Origin: Chryseobacterium sp. JM1
GTDB taxonomy: Bacteria; Bacteroidota; Bacteroidia; Flavobacteriales; Weeksellaceae
DNA length: 64,000 nt
Reading direction: 5' to 3'
Assembly (NCBI RefSeq): GCF_000737715.1
Contig: NZ_JPRN01000014.1
Coordinates: 58,845 to 122,844 of the forward strand
Under the pieces are notes generated by a model. It ran no database searches. It saw only the letters and a list, made by a program, of their open reading frames with translations, and had not been told where the DNA came from. Within the stretch, counting starts at the first letter, position 1; each line of letters begins with the position of its first letter. Positions 1-8,786 of this stretch are shown piece after piece. The translations under genes and the position numbers were made by a program.

Positions 1-508
1 TGTTATTTTACCAGGAGGTGAGATTGAAGTATTGGCAACTTCTCTTCAAAATGAAAAGCAGTATGCTGTTGAAATATTCAAAGAACTTTATTTTGAGAGA
101 TGGAAAATAGAAACTTTTTATGACGAGCTTAAAAACAAACTTAGGATAGAAGAGTTTTCGGGCTATTCAAATCAAAGTATACTGCAGGATTTTTATTCTA
201 CACTGTTGGTAAGTAATATTCAAAGCCTTATTATTGAAGAGCTTAATGAAGAACTTAAAGAAAAGCAAGGCTCTAAGAAGTACTGTTATAAAATAAATAC
301 ATCTCTGTCTTATGGATTTTTTAAAAACAGAATTCTTGATTTACTTTTTTCTAAGAGAGATATAAGTGAGGCAATGGATGAATATAAAACTCTTTTAAAA
401 TCACATATAGTCCCTATAAGACCTGCTCGGTCACATCAAAGAAATACAGCAAAATATAAAGCTAGGGCAAAGCCTATAATTACTAAAAATCACAAAGATA
501 GCCTGTAA
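1..508 (+). CDS. IS4-family transposase, C-terminal part (cut by window edge)
   Basis: The reading frame is open from base 2 to the stop at 508, so the gene begins outside the window. The translated part carries the YREK signature of IS4-type DDE transposases: Y-x2-R-x3-E-x6-K within ELYFERWKIETFYDELK, near the left end. The glutamate belongs to the catalytic DDE triad. The C-terminal tail is basic, as is usual for these proteins. A TTG at 32 could be read as a start, but the open frame before it shows it is internal. The insertion sequence probably ends shortly after the stop; a GGGCTaaaGCCC palindrome lies at about 531-544, but I cannot identify the terminal inverted repeat without the left end. 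Whether the element is intact is unknown. Confidence 0.8.
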   Translation, partial: VILPGGEIEVLATSLQNEKQYAVEIFKELYFERWKIETFYDELKNKLRIEEFSGYSNQSILQDFYSTLLVSNIQSLIIEELNEELKEKQGSKKYCYKINTSLSYGFFKNRILDLLFSKRDISEAMDEYKTLLKSHIVPIRPARSHQRNTAKYKARAKPIITKNHKDSL

Positions 509-592
509 TTGATTCTTAACTTAATGACATTGGGCTAAAGCCCACCCCTATTGAATTTTATCAGAAATATTTTACTCTTCTAATCTAAAAAC

Positions 593-619
593 AAAAAAAC
601 CGCTCCAAAAATGAAGCGG
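593..619 (-). terminator. Rho-independent terminator of lipA
   Basis: Read on the minus strand, a CCGCT/AGCGG stem is followed by a run of seven T. It lies just after the lipA stop codon. Confidence 0.8.
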
Positions 620-636
620 CTATATTTTCTATATTT

Positions 637-1503
637 TTAGTGTATATGCTTTTCAGCGTGGTAAGAACTTCTTACTAAAGGTGAGCTCTCCACATGTCTA
701 AAACCTAAGCTTCTTGCAAAGTCTCCCAACTCATCAAACTCTTCCGGCGTAATGAATTTTTTCACCGGTAAATGTTTTTTGGTAGGCTGAAGATACTGCC
801 CAAGTGTAATAACATCAACGTTTGCATTTCTGATGTCTTCAATGGTTTGTAAAACTTCATCTTTAGTTTCGCCCAAACCTAGCATTACTCCTGTTTTTGT
901 TCTTCTCTGGCCTGCTTCTTTCAAGTATCTCAATACTTCTAAGCTTCGCTCATATTTAGCCTGAATTCTCACTTCCCTTGTTAAACGTTTTACGGTTTCC
1001 ATATTGTGAGAAATCACTTCAGGAGCTACGTCTACCAGTCTGTCAAGGTGCTTGGTAAGCCCCTGGAAGTCCGGAATAAGTGTTTCCATCGTGGTTCCCG
1101 GAGAAATTCTTCTTACAGCATTTACGGTTTCACCCCAAAGGATGGAACCCATATCTTTCAGGTCATCGCGGTCTACAGACGTAAGAACAGCATGCTTGAT
1201 CTTCATTAATTTGATAGAACGGGCCACTTTTTCAGGCTCATCCCAATTCACATCAAGCGGTTTTCCTGTTTTTACACCGCAGAAGCCGCAGCTTCTGGTA
1301 CAGATATTTCCTAAGATCATGAACGTTGCCGTTCCTTCTCCCCAGCATTCACCCATATTCGGACAGCTTCCGCTCTGGCATATGGTATTTAATTTATATT
1401 TGTCGACCAAAGTCCTAAGCTCCCTGTAGTTTTTTCCGGTAGGAAGTTTTACACGGATCCACTTTGGTTTTTGAACGGTAGTATCTTGAACTAAATTTTC
1501 CAT
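637..1503 (-). CDS. lipA: Lipoyl synthase
   Basis: Radical SAM enzyme that inserts two sulfur atoms into octanoyl groups bound to the E2 and H proteins, making the lipoyl cofactor in the cytoplasm. Two iron-sulfur cluster motifs are visible: C42-x4-C47-x5-C53 binds the auxiliary cluster that is the sulfur source, and C68-x3-C72-x2-C75 binds the SAM-cleaving cluster. The RSSYHAE segment near the C-terminus is the conserved RSSY tail whose serine ligates the auxiliary cluster. The length of 288 aa is normal. It is monocistronic, with a terminator just downstream and a likely TAACTTTG -7 element upstream on the minus strand. Confidence 0.97.
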   Translation of the reverse strand: MENLVQDTTVQKPKWIRVKLPTGKNYRELRTLVDKYKLNTICQSGSCPNMGECWGEGTATFMILGNICTRSCGFCGVKTGKPLDVNWDEPEKVARSIKLMKIKHAVLTSVDRDDLKDMGSILWGETVNAVRRISPGTTMETLIPDFQGLTKHLDRLVDVAPEVISHNMETVKRLTREVRIQAKYERSLEVLRYLKEAGQRRTKTGVMLGLGETKDEVLQTIEDIRNANVDVITLGQYLQPTKKHLPVKKFITPEEFDELGDFARSLGFRHVESSPLVRSSYHAEKHIH

Positions 1504-1519
1504 CTCTAAAATTGAAGTT

Positions 1520-1527
1520 CAAAGTTA
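1520..1527 (-). promoter_or_regulatory. Putative -7 element of the lipA promoter
   Basis: On the minus strand TAACTTTG fits the Bacteroidota -7 consensus TAnnTTTG, about 16 bases before the lipA start codon. I see no convincing -33 element. Confidence 0.45.
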
Positions 1528-1585
1528 AGGAATTTTTCATGGAAACCATCTAATGGAAAAATTGATGGAACAGATAATCTTTATG

Positions 1586-1665
1586 GAGTCAGGAAGTCAG
1601 AAGTTGGAAGAGGGAAGTTATTAAGGTCTCAAGCACAACTATAGGACGATTTCATTAATCGTTTA
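1586..1665. repeat. Dispersed heptad-repeat element, copy 1
   Basis: Five imperfect 7-base units run in register from 1586 to 1620: GAGTCAG, GAAGTCA, GAAGTTG, GAAGAGG, GAAGTTA, then TTAAGG. The same series of GAAG heptads ending in GAAGTTATT recurs at 52687-52712. Confidence 0.6.
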
Positions 1666-1787
1666 AGTCTTATTTATCAAATTTAATACTGTTTTTACAA
1701 GTTTGATCAAGCAGTATATTCCGGTTTCCATCCTCATTAACCTTAATTCAGAATATAATTGTAATTTTAAATGACCAAATTTAAACT

Positions 1788-2420
1788 ATGAAGAAGATTC
1801 TTTTAACTGCATCTGTTATCATCAGTACATTTTCCTTTGCTCAGAAAGAACTTCAGCCGGTGGGTTCGGAGATCATTGAAACTGTGGAGGGAGATCTTGA
1901 TGGTGACCAAATTCCTGAAAGAGTCGTCATTTATAATACAAAAGATGAAGGTGAACTGGGCAAAATCCGTGAAATTCAGATTCAGAAAAAGAGCGGCGGA
2001 ACATGGATGGTTCTGAGTAAATCAAGGAATGCGATTCTGGAAAGTGCCGGCGGAGGTATGATGGGCGACCCATATCAGAGTACAAGTGTTTCAAAAGGAA
2101 TTTTAAGCATTACCCAGGCAGGAGGAAGCAGCTGGAAATGGGGCTATACAGATAAATACAGGTTTCAGAACGGACATTTTGAACTGATCGGTTATTCTTC
2201 AGAATCCGGCAGGCCCGGAGATTATTGGGCGGAGGTAGATTTTAATCTTTCCACAGGACAGCTCAACTACAAAAAAGATGTGGAAAATACTAAAGAATAT
2301 GGGAAATCCAAACAGGAAACTTATATCAAAAAGGGATTAAAAATCGATCTGCAGAACAGAAATCAAAAGGATCAGAGAAAGATTGTTCTTCCAAAAACGA
2401 AGGAGGAAGTGTATCTGTGA
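1788..2420 (+). CDS. Secreted protein of unknown function
   Basis: 210 aa with a clear Sec signal peptide (MKKILLTASVIISTFSFAQ, cleavage expected after FAQ or nearby), so it is exported to the periplasm or beyond. Residues about 35-45 contain DLDGDQIPE, a short acidic calcium-loop-like motif of the type found in VCBS and FG-GAP proteins, but it occurs only once and no propeller can be claimed. The middle is rich in Gly and Ser. No family is recognised. It stands alone on the plus strand between lipA and the sigma factor gene, both of which run the other way. No promoter matching TAnnTTTG is evident directly upstream. Confidence 0.75.
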   Translation: MKKILLTASVIISTFSFAQKELQPVGSEIIETVEGDLDGDQIPERVVIYNTKDEGELGKIREIQIQKKSGGTWMVLSKSRNAILESAGGGMMGDPYQSTSVSKGILSITQAGGSSWKWGYTDKYRFQNGHFELIGYSSESGRPGDYWAEVDFNLSTGQLNYKKDVENTKEYGKSKQETYIKKGLKIDLQNRNQKDQRKIVLPKTKEEVYL

Positions 2421-2506
2421 AAATTTTGAACCGGTAAATAGTAAACTCTTAAGATTGAGCTGCTAATTGTCGGTTTGAACTACTAAATCCGCACTGCGGA
2501 CTCAGT

Positions 2507-3067
2507 CTAATTATCATCAAATTCATTATTCTTTAGCAGTTCTGCCAGGACTTTCTTGGCACGCATCACCCTTACTTTGGTATTGGCAACGGAAATCCCG
2601 AGTTCTTCTGCGATTTCTTTGATGCTTTTTTCTTCAAAGAACCTTAATTTAATAATATCCTGGTAATTGGCATCCAGCGACTCGATGGTTTTGATGATCT
2701 TTTTCTGCTCTTCATTGGAGATCATGAGCTCTTCCGGAGATTTTGCGAACTGGTTTTTCACCTCATCAAGATTCTCAGTCGGGTCCTGGTTTTCACGGGC
2801 TCTTTTTCTCCAGAAATCAATGACCGTATTTTGGGCAATGGTTAATATCCAAGTTTTAAACTGAAAATGCGGATCGTACATATCCAGTTTCGACAGCACT
2901 TTTGAAAAAACATTCACCGTGATCTCATCTGCATCATTTTCATCTTTCACTTTCTTCATGACAAAAGAGAAGACATCCACCCAAAAAACATTGATGAGTT
3001 TGGTCTGGGCTTTCTGGTCCTTTTCTTTGGCCTTTTGAATAAGCAGGAATAGCTGTTCGTCGTTCAT
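2507..3067 (-). CDS. ECF-type RNA polymerase sigma factor
   Basis: 186 aa sigma-70 family factor with region 2 at about residues 10-85 (the segment around DVFSFVMKKVKDENDADEIT and FQFKTWILTIAQNTVIDFWR) and region 4 at about 120-175, where the helix-turn-helix KSIKEIAEELGISVANTKVR lies. It would direct RNA polymerase to alternative promoters. The frame is open upstream to 3115, but the start at 3067 (MNDEQLF) gives the normal family N-terminus. No anti-sigma factor gene is adjacent, which is common for flavobacterial ECF factors of this type. The target genes cannot be told from the sequence. Confidence 0.92.
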   Translation of the reverse strand: MNDEQLFLLIQKAKEKDQKAQTKLINVFWVDVFSFVMKKVKDENDADEITVNVFSKVLSKLDMYDPHFQFKTWILTIAQNTVIDFWRKRARENQDPTENLDEVKNQFAKSPEELMISNEEQKKIIKTIESLDANYQDIIKLRFFEEKSIKEIAEELGISVANTKVRVMRAKKVLAELLKNNEFDDN

Positions 3068-3176
3068 TATTAACAAATATAATTTTTTTAAATGAAAGGG
3101 CAAAGGGCCAAACAAGCCTTTTTATCCTTTCATTTTTTTACCTTCCCACCCCTGTTCTCTATACTCCTGAATTTAC

Positions 3177-3184
3177 TATCTTTG
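3177..3184 (+). promoter_or_regulatory. -7 element of the tyrS promoter
   Basis: TATCTTTG matches TAnnTTTG and lies 28 bases before the tyrS start codon. The -33 element is not clear. Confidence 0.6.
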
Positions 3185-3212
3185 CACCATAAAATTTTAA
3201 AGAAAAGTATAG

Positions 3213-4508
3213 ATGAATTCCTTTATAGAAGAACTAAAATGGCGTGGTCTTTTTGCCGATATGATGCCTGGAACCGATGAACAGCTGAATAAAGAGGTAA
3301 CTACTGCATATATTGGTTTCGACCCGACTGCTGATTCTTTGCATATCGGAAGTCTTATCCAGATCAAAATTTTAGCGCATTTCCAGCAGCACGGTCATAA
3401 GCCGATTGCTTTGGTAGGAGGTGCTACAGGAATGATCGGAGATCCGTCAGGGAAATCTGCAGAAAGAAATCTGCTGGATGAAGCTACTCTTCTTCATTAT
3501 GTAGACTGTTTAAAAAACCAGCTTTCAAGATTTTTAGATTTCGAAGGTGAAGGTGCCAATAAAGCTGAATTGGTGAACAATTACGACTGGATGAAGAATA
3601 TTTCTTTCCTCGATTTTGCTAAAAATGTCGGTAAGAATATCACCGTAAATTATATGATGGCGAAAGACTCTGTAAAAAAGAGATTTTCGGGCGATGGCGG
3701 AGCAGACGGGATGAGTTTTACGGAATTCACGTACCAGCTGATTCAGGGATATGATTTCCTTCACCTGTACCAAAATAATAACGTGAAGCTTCAGATGGGA
3801 GGTTCTGATCAGTGGGGAAATATCACGACAGGAACTGAACTGATCCGCAGAAAAGCTCAGGGAGAAGCGTTTGCATTAACGGTTCCTTTGATCACGAAAG
3901 CTGACGGTTCTAAATTCGGAAAGTCTGAAAGCGGAGAAAATTACTGGCTGGACAAAAAGAAAACTTCACCGTACAAATTCTACCAGTTCTGGCTGAATGC
4001 TACGGATGATGATGCAGAAAGATTCATTAAATTCTATACTTTCCTATCAAAAGAGGAAATTGAAGCTTTAGTAGAGGAACACAAAACGGCTCCTCACGAA
4101 AGAAAACTTCAAAAGAAACTGGCTGAGGAAGTAACGGTTTGGGTACATGGAAGAGAAGAATATGAAAAAGCTCTGAAAGCTTCAGAAATTCTTTTCGGTC
4201 GTTCTACGGCTGAAGATCTGGTAAGTCTTGATGAGGAAACTTTCCTTGAAGTTTTTGACGGTGTTCCACAAAAAGAACTTCCAAAGGCTGATGTAATCGG
4301 AGTAAATATTATAGATCTTCTTTCTGAAAAATCAGGGTTCTTAAAATCTAAAAGTGAAGCTCAGAGAGAAATTAAAGGAAATGCAATTTCTGTAAACAAA
4401 GAGAAAGTAAACGATACCTATACCGCTAATGAAAGCGACCTTATTGACGGAACATTTTTACTACTTCAAAAGGGTAAGAAAAGTTACTTTATTGTAAAAG
4501 CTCAATAA
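3213..4508 (+). CDS. tyrS: Tyrosyl-tRNA synthetase
   Basis: Class I aminoacyl-tRNA synthetase that charges tRNA-Tyr. The 431 aa length fits the bacterial TyrRS family. The HIGH motif appears as HIGS at residues 44-47, and the KMSKS equivalent is KFGKS at 234-238, the usual form in bacterial TyrRS. The catalytic core has the tyrosine-binding YQLIQGYD and QMGGSDQWGN segments. The C-terminal 70 residues form the S4-type RNA-binding domain. It is a single-gene unit with its own promoter and a strong terminator directly after the stop. Confidence 0.98.
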   Translation: MNSFIEELKWRGLFADMMPGTDEQLNKEVTTAYIGFDPTADSLHIGSLIQIKILAHFQQHGHKPIALVGGATGMIGDPSGKSAERNLLDEATLLHYVDCLKNQLSRFLDFEGEGANKAELVNNYDWMKNISFLDFAKNVGKNITVNYMMAKDSVKKRFSGDGGADGMSFTEFTYQLIQGYDFLHLYQNNNVKLQMGGSDQWGNITTGTELIRRKAQGEAFALTVPLITKADGSKFGKSESGENYWLDKKKTSPYKFYQFWLNATDDDAERFIKFYTFLSKEEIEALVEEHKTAPHERKLQKKLAEEVTVWVHGREEYEKALKASEILFGRSTAEDLVSLDEETFLEVFDGVPQKELPKADVIGVNIIDLLSEKSGFLKSKSEAQREIKGNAISVNKEKVNDTYTANESDLIDGTFLLLQKGKKSYFIVKAQ

Positions 4509-4530
4509 GAATACAAGCATATAACAAATC

Positions 4531-4563
4531 AAAAGAGACTGTCCGGGACAGTCTCTTTTTTAT
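4531..4563 (+). terminator. Rho-independent terminator of tyrS
   Basis: AGAGACTGTCC pairs perfectly with its complement, with almost no loop, and is followed by a run of T. Confidence 0.9.
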
Positions 4564-4623
4564 TGAATATCAAGAAAGATATTACAGGTCTTGAGTAGAG
4601 TTTTCAACAGGGTTGTTATCAGT

Positions 4624-4658
4624 CTAAAAAAATAAAAGCCGTGAAAGGAGCTCACGGC
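4624..4658 (-). terminator. Terminator of the lipoprotein/beta-barrel pair
   Basis: On the minus strand a GCCGTGA/TCACGGC stem is followed by TTTTATTTTTTT. It lies downstream of the minus-strand genes ending at 4788. Confidence 0.7.
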
Positions 4659-4787
4659 CTTCGTAGAGAAAGTTATCACTTTTAAAATGCTCTTGTTATT
4701 GATTCTGAAGAGCCATGAAAAAACTATTATAAAAAAGATATGTTAAGTGTCTGGTGATTGTTTTAATTCTTTTTAGAAGTTCAGTTT

Positions 4788-5201
4788 TTAAAATGTGTAA
4801 TTGGCACTGGCAGAAAGTATCTGGCCACTTGAAGTTCCCTCTTTTTTCAATTCTCCATCTACGTAAATCTGTACCTTAAGTGTTGATGATGAAGAAGCAC
4901 CTGTTGCATTCACACCAACATTAACGTTGTAAGCACCTGCAGGGCTTGTAATTTCCGGACTCGTCCATGTAGTTCCGCTAAGGCTTGATGCGGTGGTGAT
5001 GGTGCTGTCATATCCATAAACGGCTACATCAATATTACTTCCGGCTGAGGCGGTTGCTTTAAAAACAACTTTATGCGCTTTCCCGGCAGGCGTATCATCG
5101 TCATCATCTTTGCTGCACGATGTCGAAAACCCTAAAAGGACTGCTGTTACTAATACGAACAATGTATATTGGATGATTTGAGATATTTTTGATTTTTTCA
5201 T
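4788..5201 (-). CDS. Small lipoprotein, paralogue of the one at 8787-9209
   Basis: 137 aa with a lipoprotein signal peptide ending in the lipobox FSTSC, followed by a run of acidic residues (SKDDDDDTP). It is expected to be anchored in an outer or inner membrane leaflet. The mature domain aligns with the lipoprotein at 8787-9209: both have VVF/VQF near the start, a GTTWTS motif in the middle, a [IW]YVDGE/WIDGE motif and an ASxxYxF end. The family is unknown to me; a small beta-sandwich is plausible. It is 24 bases downstream of the beta-barrel gene and shares its terminator, so the two probably form an operon. Confidence 0.75.
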   Translation of the reverse strand: MKKSKISQIIQYTLFVLVTAVLLGFSTSCSKDDDDDTPAGKAHKVVFKATASAGSNIDVAVYGYDSTITTASSLSGTTWTSPEITSPAGAYNVNVGVNATGASSSSTLKVQIYVDGELKKEGTSSGQILSASANYTF

Positions 5202-5225
5202 TTGATTGAATTGATTAATCTGTGT

Positions 5226-5732
5226 TTAAAACTTATATGAAATTCCGGCTTTTCCTCCTGATGCTATACTTCCCCCTCCTACTTCTACATTCACGGCAAA
5301 ATGCTCTGTAAAATAATAACGGGCTCCTGCCTGTCCTGCAAAACCTACTCCTGAACTCTCTCCTCCGAAATAATCATAGTCTGAGCCATTATAACGGTAA
5401 GAAAAAGAGTTGTAAGCTAGGGTAACACCGGCATATACGTCAAATTTATTAGGAATTTTCAACAGGGTATTGAAGTGATAATTCCCGTTCAATCCTACCG
5501 AAATCCATCTGCCTTTTACGTCTCCTGAGTATTTTTCGGTGGCAAAACTTCCTTCAGCACCTACTGTGATGTCTTTGTGGATTCCATAATCAACTCCTGC
5601 ATAAACGGGCATTCCCCATCCATTGGCAAGACCAATCCCCGCATTGATCTGAGCTTCTCCCTTTTGTACTCTCTGGGCATTCATGATTCCGAAAAAGGAA
5701 ATTAAGCTCAGTAAAAAGATCTTTTTTTTCAT
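5226..5732 (-). CDS. Outer-membrane beta-barrel protein
   Basis: 168 aa with a signal peptide (MKKKIFLLSLISFFGIMNAQ) and a mature part of alternating polar and aromatic or hydrophobic residues, with glycine-rich turns and a terminal Phe (KAGISYKF). This is the pattern of a small eight-stranded outer-membrane barrel. Segments such as YAGVDYGIHKDITVGAEGSF and RYYFTEHFAVNVEVGG are typical of OMP_b-brl proteins. The specific ligand or role is unknown. It is the first gene of a two-gene unit with the lipoprotein at 4788-5201 and is divergent from the sensor kinase gene. Confidence 0.75.
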   Translation of the reverse strand: MKKKIFLLSLISFFGIMNAQRVQKGEAQINAGIGLANGWGMPVYAGVDYGIHKDITVGAEGSFATEKYSGDVKGRWISVGLNGNYHFNTLLKIPNKFDVYAGVTLAYNSFSYRYNGSDYDYFGGESSGVGFAGQAGARYYFTEHFAVNVEVGGGSIASGGKAGISYKF

Positions 5733-5906
5733 TATATATTTATCGTTTTCAATGTTTAGTATTTGGGTCTGTTACAAGACTTCTGCAAAACTATAAGCCA
5801 GCACAACGGGAAACAATCCTTAAAAAAAAGTAATTTTTTCTACTGGTTTTTAGGTATTTTTATTCGTTGGTTTTTTGATTACATTCAACCTTTATTCTGA
5901 AATTGA

Positions 5907-7904
5907 ATGATAAAGCGAATATTATTTTTTTTATACCTGCTGACAGGCCTTGTACTGCAGGCTCAGCTGTTGTTTCCACTTAATGAGAAAAAATTCACGG
6001 ACAGTTTAGAGTTTGTGGTTAAAAATAATGGGAATGTCCTTTCGAAGGCTGATGCCTGTTTTCTGTTATCCAATTATTACAGAAATACCGATACGGTTAG
6101 GAGCCGCACCTATTTAAATAATGGAAAAGCATTGGGTGGAAAGGATCCGTTCACCGCCGCCAAATACCATTATTATGAGGGACAGTATTTTCTGGATCAG
6201 AATAAAGATAAAGCAGCACTATCGTATCATAAAGCCATAGAAGAGTTTTCAAAATTAAAGGACAAAAAAGCGGATCTCTACACATCTTTATGCTGGTACG
6301 GCTATGGTGTTACCCAAAAGAATAAGGCAGGCTATCCTTATTTAATTAAAACCATGCTTGAGAAAAGCATTCCAACCTCTGAAAAATATGGCGACGATAA
6401 ACTTACAGGATTTTTATACACTCAGCTAGGACTCATGCTTACTTACAACGCTGAATTTGAAAAAGCCGCCAATTATAACACGAAAGCGCTCGATATTCTT
6501 GAGAAAAAAGCACCTCATTCTACGGAGTTATTTTACAATTACCTGAATATCTCCACCAATTACTGTTATCAGGTAAAAGCCGGTATCGGAAAAAAATATA
6601 TGGACAAGGCAGAGAAAATGATTTCACCCTATCCTGATTCTTCGTCCAATGCGTTATTGTATTACAGCAAAACATTGTATTACATCAGCAAGCAGGAACA
6701 TGATCATGCATTGGCAGCCATTGAAAAAGGATTGTTTTATACTAAAAAATTCAACCAGAAACTGCTTATTCAGATGTTCTATTTTCACAAATATGACATC
6801 TTAAAAAAGGAGCAAAAATATACGGAAGCCAAAGATTTGCTGGAAGAAATTCTTGCAGAAAAAACCCTTGCCACAGATCTCAACAATAAGAAAACACTCT
6901 ACAGCCATTTATCGAACATCAATGAGATCATGGGAAATCCTACTCAGGCTTTGGTTTGGGAGAAAAAATATTCCAAACTGAATGACAGCATCAATGCGGA
7001 AAACATCAAATTGGAGATCAATAAACTGGAGACCAAATACAATACTTCTGAAAAGGAAAAGAGAATCGCTTTCCTGAATGCTGAAAAGAATCAGAAGGAA
7101 ATGGAGGTTAATAAAAAGAATTACTATCTTTGGGTATTGAGCCTTTTCCTGCTGTTTATCACGATCGTTCTGGTATTTTTATTCATTATTTACAGGAACA
7201 ATAAAAAGCTGTCTGAGCAGAAAGAGATCAACCTTCAACAAAAGATTGAAGACATTAATCAGAAAGAAGAGCTGGCATTAACGAAAGCCATTCTGGAAGG
7301 CGAAGAAAGAGAACGGGAACGTATTGCAAAAGATCTTCATGACGGCCTGGGCGGAATGCTCGCAGGCGTTAAAATCAATTTCTCTACCTGGTCTGCCGGA
7401 CACCTTGAAGCTGAACAACACAAAGATTTTTATAAGATCCTGGATCATCTTGACCTCTCAATAAAGGAACTCAGACATGTGGCCAGGAACCTGATGCCGG
7501 AGTCTTTACTTAATTTCGGCCTTGAAACGGCTTTGAATGACCTCTGTGAGTTTTATATCCGTAAAGATCTGGATATCTATTTCCAACCCTTAAATATAGA
7601 AAAAGACCTTCCGCTTACGATCCAGCTTAATATTTACAGAATCGTACAGGAACTTCTGGCTAATGCAGTGAAACATTCCGGGGCCAGCAATATTCTTCTT
7701 CAATGCTCTCAATCCGGCGAAAACTTCATGATTACCATAGAAGACAATGGAAAAGGATTTGATAAAGACATCGAGAAACCATCGAAAAGCATGGGTTTCC
7801 ACAATCTGAAAAACCGGATCAATTATCTTAAAGGAAAAATGGAAGTAAGCTCAGACAACCAGGGCACAACAATTAACATCGAACTCAATATCCATGGTGA
7901 ATGA
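5907..7904 (+). CDS. TPR-containing sensor histidine kinase
   Basis: 665 aa. An N-terminal signal or anchor segment is followed by tetratricopeptide-like repeats (about 40-370), a coiled coil, one membrane segment at about 405-430 (YYLWVLSLFLLFITIVLVFL), and a kinase module. The phospho-accepting histidine is H478 in DLHDGLGG, the HisKA_3 type that pairs with LuxR/NarL regulators. The ATPase domain follows, with NAVKHSGA, DNGKGF and the GTT segment. The TPR part is probably periplasmic. Its stop overlaps the regulator start by 11 bases, so the two are co-translated and form a two-component pair. The signal is unknown. Confidence 0.93.
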   Translation: MIKRILFFLYLLTGLVLQAQLLFPLNEKKFTDSLEFVVKNNGNVLSKADACFLLSNYYRNTDTVRSRTYLNNGKALGGKDPFTAAKYHYYEGQYFLDQNKDKAALSYHKAIEEFSKLKDKKADLYTSLCWYGYGVTQKNKAGYPYLIKTMLEKSIPTSEKYGDDKLTGFLYTQLGLMLTYNAEFEKAANYNTKALDILEKKAPHSTELFYNYLNISTNYCYQVKAGIGKKYMDKAEKMISPYPDSSSNALLYYSKTLYYISKQEHDHALAAIEKGLFYTKKFNQKLLIQMFYFHKYDILKKEQKYTEAKDLLEEILAEKTLATDLNNKKTLYSHLSNINEIMGNPTQALVWEKKYSKLNDSINAENIKLEINKLETKYNTSEKEKRIAFLNAEKNQKEMEVNKKNYYLWVLSLFLLFITIVLVFLFIIYRNNKKLSEQKEINLQQKIEDINQKEELALTKAILEGEERERERIAKDLHDGLGGMLAGVKINFSTWSAGHLEAEQHKDFYKILDHLDLSIKELRHVARNLMPESLLNFGLETALNDLCEFYIRKDLDIYFQPLNIEKDLPLTIQLNIYRIVQELLANAVKHSGASNILLQCSQSGENFMITIEDNGKGFDKDIEKPSKSMGFHNLKNRINYLKGKMEVSSDNQGTTINIELNIHGE

Positions 7905-8532
7905 AAAAATAAATATTGTCATCGTAGACGATCACCCTATCGTCATAGAAGGACTCAAAATGATGCTGAAAAGTCAGCCTTTTTTCAACATTTCAGAAAG
8001 TTTTACTTCCGGATCGGAAATCATCAGTTTTATCCGTTCCCATCAGGTGGATATTATTCTTCTGGATATCACACTGCCGGATGCTAATGGAACTGAACTG
8101 TGCCGGGAAATTAAGAAAATATCACCGGAGACTTCTGTGATTATGTTCAGTAACCGTTCGGAGAGGAGCATTATCATGCAGTCTATACAAAACGGAGCCA
8201 GTGGTTATCTTCTGAAAAATATTTCGATAGACGAACTTGTGGTCTGCATCAAAGGAGCACTTTCAGGAAATATTGTTTTCTGCAATGAAACCAAACAGAT
8301 CATCAGCCGGCCTTCTCAAAATGACTTACCGATTCCAAGGCTTACGAAACGTGAAAAACAGATCCTGCAAATGGTCGCACAGGGAAAAACAAGCGCGATG
8401 ATTGCAGAAGAGCTTTTTCTCAGTCCGCTTACTGTAGATACACACCGTAAGAATCTGTTACAAAAATTCCAGGCCAGGAATTCTACCGAGCTTATCAACC
8501 GGGCCACTCAGCATCATATGATTGAGGAATAA
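7894..8532 (+). CDS. LuxR/NarL-type response regulator
   Basis: 212 aa. The receiver domain (about 6-125) has the acidic pair D12-D13, the phosphorylated D58 and K108. The C-terminal helix-turn-helix (about 150-205) has the LuxR signature, including LTKREKQILQMVAQGKTSAM and VDTHRKNLLQKF. It is the partner of the kinase encoded just upstream, whose 3' end it overlaps. Target promoters cannot be read from the sequence, but the small lipoprotein genes on either side of the pair are reasonable candidates. Confidence 0.95.
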   Translation: MVNEKINIVIVDDHPIVIEGLKMMLKSQPFFNISESFTSGSEIISFIRSHQVDIILLDITLPDANGTELCREIKKISPETSVIMFSNRSERSIIMQSIQNGASGYLLKNISIDELVVCIKGALSGNIVFCNETKQIISRPSQNDLPIPRLTKREKQILQMVAQGKTSAMIAEELFLSPLTVDTHRKNLLQKFQARNSTELINRATQHHMIEE

Positions 8533-8584
8533 AAAACAAAGTCTTTCAAATCAAACGCAAAAGTCAAAAAAATAAAATACCATC

Positions 8585-8617
8585 AAACCTTATAGGTTTT
8601 GAAAACCTATAAGGTTT
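8585..8617. repeat. 33-bp perfect palindrome, copy 1
   Basis: Two 16-base arms (AAACCTTATAGGTTTT and its complement) are separated by one G. An identical 33-base copy lies at 34572-34604. Both copies are intergenic. Confidence 0.85.
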
Positions 8618-8657
8618 CGTTTTCTAAAATATGCCTTTATATTCTTTTTAAGATTTA

Positions 8658-8695
8658 AAAATTTCACGCAGATTAATCAGATGGTGCAGATTTTT
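8658..8695. repeat. Dispersed 37-bp repeat, copy 1
   Basis: This stretch, including CACGCAGATTAATCAGATG, recurs almost unchanged at 34435-34471. There it precedes the 33-base palindrome; here it follows it. Confidence 0.75.
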
Positions 8696-8736
8696 GCTTA
8701 GTCTACCTATTTTGCCCGTGATCCAGTAAAAAACAA

Positions 8737-8764
8737 AAAAACCGCTTTTAAAAAAGCGGTTTTT
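8737..8764. terminator. Bidirectional terminator
   Basis: A symmetric hairpin AAAAACCGCTTTT/AAAAGCGGTTTTT has A and T runs on both sides. It lies between the convergent response regulator (plus) and lipoprotein (minus) genes. Confidence 0.8.
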
Positions 8765-8786
8765 ATTTATATATAAGAAATATATT